Below, one piece after another: positions 15,749 through 22,259 of a stretch of DNA of 64,000 bases. The stretch's first letter is position 1; every line of letters starts with the position of its first letter. The stretch lies in the NCBI RefSeq assembly GCF_024622195.1, contig NZ_JANKBI010000009.1, forward strand, positions 130,371 through 194,370, written 5' to 3'. The translations under genes were made by a program, and so were the position numbers. This DNA is from Murimonas intestini (GTDB lineage Bacteria > Bacillota > Clostridia > Lachnospirales > Lachnospiraceae). The notes beneath the pieces are model-generated. The model worked only from the letters and a program-made list of their open reading frames with translations, did no database searches and was not told the origin of the DNA.

Positions 15749-16303
15749 TTATCCCATCAAGTGCTGAATCAATATCTTTATGCCCATTGCCACCAGCACA
15801 AGCCCTCCAAACAGCTCAGCCCTGGACTTATATTTTTCCCCAAATACATTTCCAACCTTGATACCCACTGCGGAGAATATAAAGGTCACTACGCCTATAA
15901 AAATCACGGCCGACACAATATCAACCTGCAGAAAAGCAAAAGTTACTCCCACTGCCAGAGCATCAATGCTTGTGGCTACAGCCAAAGGCAGCATCGCCTT
16001 GCAGCTGAAGCAGCCGTCCAGTTTTTCTTCCTCACTGCGTGACTCCCTGATCATATTGACTCCGATCAGCCCCAGAAGTATGAACGCGATCCAGTGGTCT
16101 ACACTTGTGATCAGCGCCTGGAACTGTGTACCCAGAAGATAGCCCAGCAGCGGCATAATTGCCTGGAAGCCTCCGAAATATATTCCTGCCGTCAGACAAT
16201 GCCTGGGACAGACTTTCTGTACAGACAGCCCCTTACAGATGGATACTGCAAATGCATCCATTGATAATCCTACCGCGATAATAAACAACTCCCATAAACT
16301 CAT
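15749..16303 (-). CDS. mntP: Manganese exporter MntP
   Basis: The 184-residue, six-helix protein has the duplicated MntP/YebN pattern, with acidic residues in the membrane at GLSMDAFAVSICKGL and ATSIDALAVGVTFAF. MntP removes excess Mn2+ from the cytoplasm. The start follows TAAGGAGG. A Mn2+-sensing yybP-ykoY riboswitch with its own terminator controls it, which agrees with the function. Confidence 0.93.
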   Translation of the reverse strand: MSLWELFIIAVGLSMDAFAVSICKGLSVQKVCPRHCLTAGIYFGGFQAIMPLLGYLLGTQFQALITSVDHWIAFILLGLIGVNMIRESRSEEEKLDGCFSCKAMLPLAVATSIDALAVGVTFAFLQVDIVSAVIFIGVVTFIFSAVGIKVGNVFGEKYKSRAELFGGLVLVAMGIKILIQHLMG

Positions 16304-16345
16304 TTTTCTTTCCTCCTTAGAATGTGATCATACTATTGCTATGCA

Positions 16346-16388
16346 CAAAAAACGAGGCTTATCTGTATTTTAACAGATAAGTCTCGTC
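16346..16388 (-). terminator. Regulatory terminator of the Mn2+ riboswitch
   Basis: On the minus strand ACGAGACTTATCTGT and ACAGATAAGCCTCGT form a 15-bp stem, ending in TTTTTT. It lies between the aptamer and mntP and should be disrupted when Mn2+ binds. Confidence 0.8.
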
Positions 16389-16391
16389 ATT

Positions 16392-16468
16392 TAATACAAA
16401 GCCAGGAATCCCGATTCCAGTATGTTGGCCTCATCACGCTATAAAGCGCTGACTACTCCCTTATATTG
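16392..16468 (-). promoter_or_regulatory. yybP-ykoY (Mn2+) riboswitch aptamer
   Basis: On the minus strand the aptamer shows AAGGGAGTAG, a GCGCTTTATAGCG hairpin, GGCCAACATACTGG, and ATCGGGATTCCTGGCTTTG. These are the conserved L1 and L3 elements of the yybP-ykoY class. It precedes mntP, the classic target gene. Confidence 0.8.
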
Positions 16469-16474
16469 GCAATA

Positions 16475-16504
16475 ACTATAACATAGAATTAAAGGAAATG
16501 TCAA
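16475..16504 (-). promoter_or_regulatory. Promoter of the riboswitch-mntP transcript
   Basis: On the minus strand TTGACA (16499-16504) and TATAGT (16475-16480) are 18 bp apart, immediately upstream of the aptamer. Confidence 0.7.
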
Positions 16505-16520
16505 GAAAAGAATCTCCGTG

Positions 16521-17297
16521 TTACGCATCCTCTTTAATCAGCATGCGCAGAGCCTCTACGGCTGTGGTAATGGCCTTCTCTGTATCATGAACCACCTCGT
16601 TGGCAAGCCCCTGCTTCTCTCTTTCCTGATTTGCCACCACAAGGAATACAGAACCAACGCGCACCTTCAGATAGCTGCCGACGACAAACAGCGCTGCAGA
16701 CTCCATTTCAGAAGCCTTGCATCCCAGGCGCAGCCAGGCATTCCACTTGTTGAGCAGCTCATAGCTGACCGGCATCTTTTCCGGTTCGTGCTGTCCATAG
16801 AAAGAGTCTTTGCACTCTACTACGCCTGTATGACAGCGGTAGCCTAACTTTCCGGCTGACGCTGCAAGGGCATTGGCGACACTCAGATCAGCTACCGCCG
16901 GGAATTCAATGGGCGCATATTCCTTACTGGTTCCCTCCATCCTGATGGCTCCTGTGGCTATAACCACGTCACCGCTCTGCACATCCAGATCCATGCCGCC
17001 GCAGGTTCCAACACGTATAAAGGTGTCAGCTCCGGCCTTCACCAGCTCTTCCATGGCGATTGCCGCTGAAGGCCCGCCGATTCCCGTGGAAGTAACGCTC
17101 ACCTTCACGCCATCCAGGTATCCTGTATAAGTAATAAATTCTCTGTTGTCAGCAACTAATATGGCATTGTCAAAATGATTTGCAATCTTTTCACATCTCT
17201 TGGGATCCCCCGGCATGATCACATATTTGCCGACTTCCCCTGTCCTTACTCCAATATGATACTGTAAACCTTCTTCTGCATATTTCATATCTGACAC
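16521..17297 (-). CDS. udp: Uridine phosphorylase
   Basis: The 258-residue protein is a member of the hexameric nucleoside phosphorylase family. The phosphate site is seen in MPGDPKRCEKIA and IRVGTCGG, and ribose binding in EMESAAL. Overall it matches Udp, which splits uridine with phosphate into uracil and ribose 1-phosphate. It follows cdd by 7 bases, so cytidine can be deaminated and then cleaved by products of one operon. Confidence 0.93.
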   Translation of the reverse strand: MSDMKYAEEGLQYHIGVRTGEVGKYVIMPGDPKRCEKIANHFDNAILVADNREFITYTGYLDGVKVSVTSTGIGGPSAAIAMEELVKAGADTFIRVGTCGGMDLDVQSGDVVIATGAIRMEGTSKEYAPIEFPAVADLSVANALAASAGKLGYRCHTGVVECKDSFYGQHEPEKMPVSYELLNKWNAWLRLGCKASEMESAALFVVGSYLKVRVGSVFLVVANQEREKQGLANEVVHDTEKAITTAVEALRMLIKEDA

Positions 17298-17304
17298 TCC
17301 TTTT

Positions 17305-17766
17305 CTATGATCTGCCGTAACCTACTGAATAACTACGATCTGCCTTACTCTGCAGATTATCCTTTGAAAATCCCAGAGGCAGCAATTCCTCCAGGCGGAA
17401 GACCCTGTAATCATCCTCTCCCTTTGCCAGAATTACAAGGAATTCTCCGGGATCACAAAATTCCGCCATCACCTGCCTGCACACACCACATGGCGCACAA
17501 TAATCCCTTTCCTCTTCAGATGCCCCTCTTTTGTTTCCCACAATAACGATTTTCTTAAATTCCGTCTCTCCTTCAGAAACCGCCTTAAAAAATGCCGTTC
17601 TTTCAGCACAGTTTGTGGGTGAATATGCAGCATTTTCTATATTGCACCCTGTATATACCCGGCCGCTCCTGCCAAGCAGAGCCGCGCCTACCTGAAAACC
17701 TGAGTATGGTGAATATGAATACTGCTGAGCTCTGTATGCCTCTTTAATCAACTCTCTGTCTTCCAT
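17305..17766 (-). CDS. cdd: Cytidine deaminase
   Basis: The 153-residue protein has the zinc site C53-A-E55 (TNCAERTAFF) with E55 as proton shuttle, and PCGVC with C93 and C96. It is somewhat longer than the usual 130-136 residues because of a C-terminal extension. It deaminates cytidine to uridine, the substrate of the next gene, udp. The ribosome site is AAGGAGGGG. Confidence 0.93.
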   Translation of the reverse strand: MEDRELIKEAYRAQQYSYSPYSGFQVGAALLGRSGRVYTGCNIENAAYSPTNCAERTAFFKAVSEGETEFKKIVIVGNKRGASEEERDYCAPCGVCRQVMAEFCDPGEFLVILAKGEDDYRVFRLEELLPLGFSKDNLQSKADRSYSVGYGRS

Positions 17767-17932
17767 GAACTTATCCCCTCCTTAATCTGCCGTATATCCT
17801 GTTAATTAATAATAGCTCCTAATCAGGTTTTTAGATAGGACTTTTATGCTTTCTTTGATGCCGGATCATCATTTCGTCTTATTCTACAATTTTTATCCTG
17901 GTTATTTAGTCATATTTGTTATTATTGCATCC

Positions 17933-17957
17933 CTCTCCGGAGGTTTTTCCCGGAGAG
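17933..17957. repeat. Hairpin CTCTCCGG/CCGGAGAG
   Basis: An 8-bp stem with a 9-base loop lies in the 305-base space between cdd and the small lipoprotein. CGGAGGTTTTT recurs without the second arm at 19518-19528. No T-run follows on the minus strand. Role unknown. Confidence 0.4.
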
Positions 17958-17968
17958 CAAAGTATTCT

Positions 17969-18022
17969 ATACACCTCCATGCATCCGCAAGGATCTGAAT
18001 TATGGGATGCACGGAGGTGTAT
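17969..18022. repeat. Long inverted repeat with 18-bp arms
   Basis: Left arm 17969-17986 (ATACACCTCCATGCATCC) and right arm 18005-18022 (GGATGCACGGAGGTGTAT) pair at 17 of 18 positions around an 18-base loop. It lies between the lipoprotein terminator and the cdd leader and is not explained by either gene. Confidence 0.6.
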
Positions 18023-18028
18023 GGAATT

Positions 18029-18058
18029 AAAAAAAAGCTCCCGGAATACCGGAAGCTC
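18029..18058 (-). terminator. Terminator of the small lipoprotein gene
   Basis: On the minus strand AGCTTCCGG-TATT-CCGGGAGCT is followed by TTTTTTTT. Confidence 0.85.
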
Positions 18059-18071
18059 TTTTAATTTTACA

Positions 18072-18338
18072 TTATTCTGCTGCTTCTGTTTCAGCCGCTT
18101 CTGTTGCTGCTGCTTCTGTTTCAGCTGCTTCTGTCTGTGCTGCCTCAGTTGCTGCTGCTTCTGTTTTAGCTTCTGTCTGTGCTGCCTCTGTTTCAGCTGC
18201 TTCTGTTTTAGCTTCTGTCTTTGCTTCTGTTGTTGCTTCTGTCTTTGCTTCTGTTTCTTTTGCTTTTTCTCCACATCCTACTGCTAAAGCTCCTGCTAAA
18301 GCCATAACTGCCATTAAACTAATAACTTTTTTCTTCAT
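18072..18338 (-). CDS. Small lipoprotein with a Thr-Glu-Ala repeat tail
   Basis: ATG 18338 follows GAGGAGG. The 88-residue product has a lipoprotein signal peptide (MKKKVISLMAVMALAGALAV, then lipobox Cys22). The remaining 65 residues are almost only Lys, Thr, Glu and Ala in TEAKTEA/TEAAETEA repeats. The mature protein would be an acidic, low-complexity strand anchored to the membrane. I recognise no domain; it may be a spacer or a trimmed relic of a larger lipoprotein such as the one at 20700. Two nested inverted repeats lie just upstream. Confidence 0.7.
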   Translation of the reverse strand: MKKKVISLMAVMALAGALAVGCGEKAKETEAKTEATTEAKTEAKTEAAETEAAQTEAKTEAAATEAAQTEAAETEAAATEAAETEAAE

Positions 18339-18744
18339 ACTAATTTCCTCCTCATTTTGGGATAACCAGATTATCCCGATAATCATTACAGAGGTTATCC
18401 TATCATACTTGTCCCGGAAAATCATGCCCTTTTCATTAATTAATACAAAAAATATTCTTATGTTCCTTAAGAAAACTTAAGAAATTGTGCATACAGTTCA
18501 ACTTTTTTATACATTTATACTTATATTTCGCTCTTTCTCACTAAAGCATTAATTTGGTATCTCAATTTATTCCATCAGTTTTTCACTATCAAATATCCTG
18601 TCCAATATTTTTTTACCGAAACTGCACAACTATATTGTTTTCCCTTAGGAGCGGATACCCTGTATTCCTATGACAAAGATCATAACACACTGTGACGCCG
18701 GTAATTCCATTTTTCCTGCACAGGTTAATCCTTCCTGCCGCCGC
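18339..18744. other. AT-rich intergenic region with nested inverted repeats
   Basis: Near the lipoprotein start, GGATAACC (18360-18367) pairs with GGTTATCC (18393-18400), and inside them GATTATC/GATAATC (18369-18384) forms a second palindrome. These could be an operator or a leader hairpin. From about 18425 to 18744 the sequence is AT-rich and I see no gene or clear promoter. Confidence 0.4.
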
Positions 18745-19113
18745 TTACTTTAATCCTTTTACAAAAGGAATCAGGCAGAGGAGAGCAATAATTCCAATGA
18801 TCCCTATCACAATGCCCAGTACCAAATTGCTCCACACCATTGTAAGGCACATACCCACTCCCAGAAGCAGGGCTCCGATAACTCCAATCAAAACTGCTCC
18901 TACTGTTTTCCCTGAAAGCCTAATGGGAGCTTTGTTTTCCATTTTTCTCCAAACGCCTGCCATGATCAGCAGCACAACCGCACCTGCTGCCCCCATAATA
19001 ACCCCGGGCCTGAATGCATTCCATTCCGGAATCAGCGCCATGCACATTCCCAGGGCAAATAATATGCCGCCAATCGTTCCTAAACTCATTGCAGTAAATG
19101 TACTCTTTTTCAT
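18745..19113 (-). CDS. Four-helix membrane protein of unknown function
   Basis: The 122-residue protein has two helix pairs (about 9-29, 36-54, 69-88 and 92-116) joined by a short basic loop, RKMENKAPIRLSGK. The first pair resembles the second, suggesting duplication. I do not recognise a family. Its start overlaps by one base (TAATG) the stop of the preceding gene, which encodes an amphipathic repeat protein. The two are therefore made together and may interact at the membrane. Confidence 0.65.
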   Translation of the reverse strand: MKKSTFTAMSLGTIGGILFALGMCMALIPEWNAFRPGVIMGAAGAVVLLIMAGVWRKMENKAPIRLSGKTVGAVLIGVIGALLLGVGMCLTMVWSNLVLGIVIGIIGIIALLCLIPFVKGLK

Positions 19114-19403
19114 TATTCAACACCTGCCTTTCTTCTTGCCTGCCGTTCTTCGAAAGCCAACCTATCCGCTTCTTCTCTTTCCTTCTGTTCCTTTGCAAGT
19201 CTGGCTCTCGCGTCCTCTACGGATTCGCCCTCCTTTGTCAGAAAGTTGTCTACAAACTTATCAGCTATCTTATTGAAACCTCCTACTGCTCCCTCTTCAA
19301 TCTTTTTGTAACCGCCAACTACACCTTTCTCAATTTTTTTGTATCCGTCAACTACACCTTCGGCAATCTTTTCATTTGCTTTTACTAACTTTGATTTAGC
19401 CAT
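19113..19403 (-). CDS. Amphipathic 11-residue-repeat protein of unknown function
   Basis: The 96-residue protein has three imperfect 11-residue repeats (EGVVDGYKKIE, KGVVGGYKKIE, EGAVGGFNKIA) and then a highly charged helix, AKEQKEREEADRLAFEERQ. Eleven-residue repeats form long amphipathic helices that often lie on membranes or lipid surfaces. The start follows GGGAGATAAGCAGT. It is coupled by TAATG to a four-helix membrane protein. Function unknown. Confidence 0.65.
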   Translation of the reverse strand: MAKSKLVKANEKIAEGVVDGYKKIEKGVVGGYKKIEEGAVGGFNKIADKFVDNFLTKEGESVEDARARLAKEQKEREEADRLAFEERQARRKAGVE

Positions 19404-19554
19404 ACTGCTTATCTCCCTTTCATTTGTCTCTGCTTTACTTGATGGTGTAAGAATATCATCCCTTTATTGACGTTACGTTTCACTTTTGTTTATGAAATAT
19501 TAATAGCCGCGCATCCCCCGGAGGTTTTTGTTTTGCTGGAAATGAAGTTTCCTG

Positions 19555-19592
19555 AAAAATAAAAAAGCAGAGACTTTATCATCTCTGCTTAG
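19555..19592 (-). terminator. Terminator of the tRNA-Val/tRNA-Met transcript
   Basis: On the minus strand AAGCAGAGA..TCTCTGCTT is followed by TTTTATTTTT. Confidence 0.85.
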
Positions 19593-19595
19593 TAA

Positions 19596-19669
19596 TAGCG
19601 GAAGGGAGATTTGAACTCTCGACACCACGGGTATGAACCGTGTGCTCTAGCCAACTGAGCTATTCCGCC
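19596..19669 (-). tRNA. tRNA-Met (anticodon CAT)
   Basis: The acceptor stem GGCGGAA/TTCCGCT has a G-U pair at the end, the anticodon stem CACGG/CCGTG holds loop TTCATAC, and the discriminator is A. The closed first pair suggests elongator rather than initiator tRNA. A lysidine-modified tRNA-Ile cannot be ruled out from the anticodon alone. Confidence 0.9.
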
Positions 19670-19683
19670 ATATTTAATTATCA

Positions 19684-19756
19684 TGGGACCTATAGGGCTC
19701 GAACCTATGACCCTCTGCTTGTAAGGCAGATGCTCTCCCAGCTGAGCTAAGATCCC
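19684..19756 (-). tRNA. tRNA-Val (anticodon TAC)
   Basis: The acceptor GGGATCT/AGGTCCC, anticodon loop CTTACAA and T-arm GGTTCGAGCCC are present. It is upstream of tRNA-Met on the same transcript. Confidence 0.93.
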
Positions 19757-19790
19757 ATGTCAAGCAGCCCTTGTATCGGACTGCTTTGCT

Positions 19791-19820
19791 ATTATACTAT
19801 TAAATTCCTCAAAATGTCAA
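19791..19820 (-). promoter_or_regulatory. Promoter of the tRNA-Val/tRNA-Met operon
   Basis: On the minus strand TTGACA (19815-19820) and TATAAT (19791-19796) are 18 bp apart. The -35 lies inside the 3' end of the VOC gene. Confidence 0.75.
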
Positions 19821-20672
19821 GTAGTTTTTTTCAGCAAATTCAATTATTTCTCCATCTGGTCCCATGACTTTAAAAAAGCGGATCCCGCGTTCCAGTATCG
19901 GAAGTGTCTGGACTACATAATGTATCATCCTGAAGCCTTCTTTTTTTGCAAGAAACAGCGCATCTGAGATATCCGACACATCGAGGGCAATGTGGTCAAT
20001 ATGTCCCGATGTCCTTTTATCCAGTTCCAACAGGCCCTGCCCTGCCATTTGAATGATTTCAAGCATAAATCCGTTGTTCTTCATGAATGCGATCTCCAGG
20101 CGGCCGTCATCCGTCATCAGATAACCCCCGCCGCACTCTTTAAATCCCAGCTTACCGTAAAATTCCCTGGAGCGTTCCAGATCTCTCACTTTAAGCGCAA
20201 GATGCGCCCACCCCTGAAGGCCTTTCCTTGCTCCATATCCAATGCTGTTGTCGTGGCAGAATTCTACTACCTCCTGGTTTGGACCTGCAAAATTAATCCC
20301 TTTTACGCCCTTTTCCCCAAGTGTCGTATAATGAATAATACCATCAGGCGTTGAGGAATGTACCTGCATTCCTTTCTCCAAAGCCTCCCTGGCACATTCT
20401 TCAATATCCGGGGCCTCTATGGCAAAATGGTCAAGTATGCCGTCGCGCCTTTTTGCCACTTCAATTCTTTCTCTGCCTGAAGGCTGGTATATCTGCAGCA
20501 TAATATCGCCCAGAACCAGAATAGCCATCTCCATATAATTGGGATTCAGGACTATTTTCTGCTGTACCCTGCGGAAACCGAGCTTTTCCTCATACCAGTT
20601 TACCGCTTCGTTTAAATTAACAACCGGTATCCCCAAATGTTGAACACCCTGAACGATATCTGCCAGCCTCAT
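19809..20672 (-). CDS. Two-domain VOC (glyoxalase/dioxygenase-like) protein
   Basis: The 287-residue protein is a tandem of two VOC modules. The first (about 10-140) begins VQHLGIPVVNLNEAVNWYEE and the second (about 150-285) begins WAHLALKVRDLERSREFYGK. Each keeps the opening His of the metal site and the FVEFC- or IIEFAE-type closing Glu. VOC enzymes include glyoxalases, extradiol dioxygenases and epimerases. Two modules in one chain make a complete active site possible without dimerisation. The reaction cannot be predicted. Confidence 0.8.
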   Translation of the reverse strand: MRLADIVQGVQHLGIPVVNLNEAVNWYEEKLGFRRVQQKIVLNPNYMEMAILVLGDIMLQIYQPSGRERIEVAKRRDGILDHFAIEAPDIEECAREALEKGMQVHSSTPDGIIHYTTLGEKGVKGINFAGPNQEVVEFCHDNSIGYGARKGLQGWAHLALKVRDLERSREFYGKLGFKECGGGYLMTDDGRLEIAFMKNNGFMLEIIQMAGQGLLELDKRTSGHIDHIALDVSDISDALFLAKKEGFRMIHYVVQTLPILERGIRFFKVMGPDGEIIEFAEKNYLTF

Positions 20673-20699
20673 ATACCTTCCTCCTTTGCATTGTGATCA

Positions 20700-21263
20700 C
20701 TACTTTTTCAATTCATATAAACCATTTATGGGAGAACTCTCCGACTGGCTGTCCTGTGTCAGAACAGTCACGTCTACCTGCCCGTCAGACAATACAAACT
20801 GGACCATGTAATGGTCATCACCTTCGTATGTGGCGCTGTTGGGATTCTCGCTGATCCTGGCGACTCCATTTATCCCCGATGTTCCAAACTGGAATTCAAA
20901 GGATGTGGCGTCCACAGCTTCCATTGTCAGCGACTCCCCTTCTTTTACATACGTTCCATTCCAGTCCGCCTCAGGCACACCTGCCTCAGTGAGCGTCATT
21001 TTCTCAGTGAGCATCTCTGTCTCCTGAACTGCCTGTGTGTCATTCTGTGAAGGTATGTTTGCTTCTGTCTGCCCTGCTTCCGTCTTCTCTGCTTCTGCAA
21101 GAGGAACATCACCTATCACTTCAGCAGCCCCGGATGTCTCATGCATAACCGCCTCAGTCTTCTGTTCCGTATCAGCCTTCTGCTCTTTTCCTTCACTGCC
21201 ATTACAGCCTCCCAGAACTGCGGCAGTAAGAACAGCCGCCAGCAATAATACCGTTTTTCTCAT
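20700..21263 (-). CDS. Lipoprotein of unknown function
   Basis: The 187-residue product has a lipoprotein signal peptide ending LGGC (Cys20), an acidic Thr/Glu-rich linker to about residue 95, and a C-terminal beta-rich domain of about 90 residues (from WNGTYVKEGESLTMEAVDAT to SSPINGLYELKK). It should be a membrane-anchored extracellular domain on a flexible stalk. AGGAGG precedes the start. I do not recognise the domain. It may be transcribed with the VOC gene 27 bases downstream. Confidence 0.7.
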   Translation of the reverse strand: MRKTVLLLAAVLTAAVLGGCNGSEGKEQKADTEQKTEAVMHETSGAAEVIGDVPLAEAEKTEAGQTEANIPSQNDTQAVQETEMLTEKMTLTEAGVPEADWNGTYVKEGESLTMEAVDATSFEFQFGTSGINGVARISENPNSATYEGDDHYMVQFVLSDGQVDVTVLTQDSQSESSPINGLYELKK

Positions 21264-21392
21264 TTTATCCTCCTCATTTAGATGCGCGTCCCCGCGCTGA
21301 GCCTTTCACAAAACTACCCATGCAGTTATTATACCATTTATTTTCTTAAATAAAAATTAAATTTCGCTTTTTTGCATTACATTTTTATCAAA

Positions 21393-21917
21393 TTAACGTT
21401 TTTTATAGTAGCTGGAAAACTTTTTTCTGGCTTTATCAATATTTTCATCCAGCAGATGCAGCATCGGCTCCTGACTCACGATCCCGCTCAGATATCTGCC
21501 TGAATAATCCTGATAACTGCTCCACCAGTAATCGGACGCCCTCTTAACGAACTCTTTTTTAACAGGCAGATTGTGGAGCTCCAGCCAGCTTTTCTTCAGC
21601 TTATCTTTGGAATCAAACACCCTGGCTCTGCGGGCATCCCGTATCACAGCTCCCTTTATCTCCCTGTTCAGCCTGTAATACGCTGTAAAATCATCGGCTA
21701 TATCACATAATACTTCTTCCTCTGCATCTGCAGGCATTTTAAAAATAAATCTGGCCTCGCTGTCAAGTACGCAATAGGCATACACCTTGAATGGAAGACA
21801 GATTTTGATCTGCTGCACAATATCCAGCAGCTTCTTTTTGTCACATTCGTCCGCAAGCACATTTTTCTTTTCCTTGCCTTTAAGTATAAACAGGCCGGTT
21901 TCTTCTTTCGTTTTCAT
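21393..21917 (-). CDS. Y1-transposase-like (RAYT-related) protein without HUH motif
   Basis: The 174-residue protein follows the layout of REP-associated tyrosine transposases: LLDIVQQIKICLPFKVYAYC where these have the strand before 'MPNHVHLL', a middle helix with a Tyr (FTAYYRLNREIKGAV), and the family-like end SDYWWSSYQDYSG. The metal-binding His-hydrophobic-His is replaced by LDSEARFIF, so single-strand cleavage should not be possible. I read it as a domesticated or dead relative. Its own promoter (21994-22022) suggests it is still expressed. A family of palindromic repeats is scattered in this genome, but a link is unproven. Confidence 0.6.
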   Translation of the reverse strand: MKTKEETGLFILKGKEKKNVLADECDKKKLLDIVQQIKICLPFKVYAYCVLDSEARFIFKMPADAEEEVLCDIADDFTAYYRLNREIKGAVIRDARRARVFDSKDKLKKSWLELHNLPVKKEFVKRASDYWWSSYQDYSGRYLSGIVSQEPMLHLLDENIDKARKKFSSYYKKR

Positions 21918-21993
21918 AACTCTCTCTCCTTATATATTTGTCGGCCCTTAGTCAGCCCACCACCGTTAATATAATCAGAGCCGCATACACAAT

Positions 21994-22022
21994 ACTATAC
22001 AACAAGGAAAGATTGTTTGCAA
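21994..22022 (-). promoter_or_regulatory. Promoter of the RAYT-like gene
   Basis: On the minus strand TTGCAA (22017-22022) and TATAGT (21994-21999) are 17 bp apart. The rest of 21918-22200 is AT-rich and shows nothing else. Confidence 0.55.
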
Positions 22023-22200
22023 CATATCATTTATAAATGCATCATTTTGTATCATCTCTCTGATTATGCAACTTTTTAGTTTCTTTTTTTCATGAATGCA
22101 TTAAAATATGCTACATTTTGTTGCGTTATAAATTCAAGAATGCTTCAGCAAAGTGCGCTTCGTTCCCCTGGCGGATCTATAACTTGGGTTACATTGAAAC

Positions 22201-22240
22201 AAAAAAGTCCCCATACAGATGAACCATCTGTATGGGGACT
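22201..22240 (-). terminator. Terminator of purL
   Basis: On the minus strand AGTCCCCATACAGATG and CATCTGTATGGGGACT form a perfect 16-bp stem before TTTTTT. Confidence 0.9.
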
Positions 22241-22259
22241 GTAAAAGCCTATCTGATTT

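Noticed and set aside
17916..18287. A plus-strand frame rich in Cys, Phe and Ser
   Set aside because: It is the reverse complement of the lipoprotein's Thr-Glu-Ala repeats; the composition comes from the repeat, and no start signal is present.
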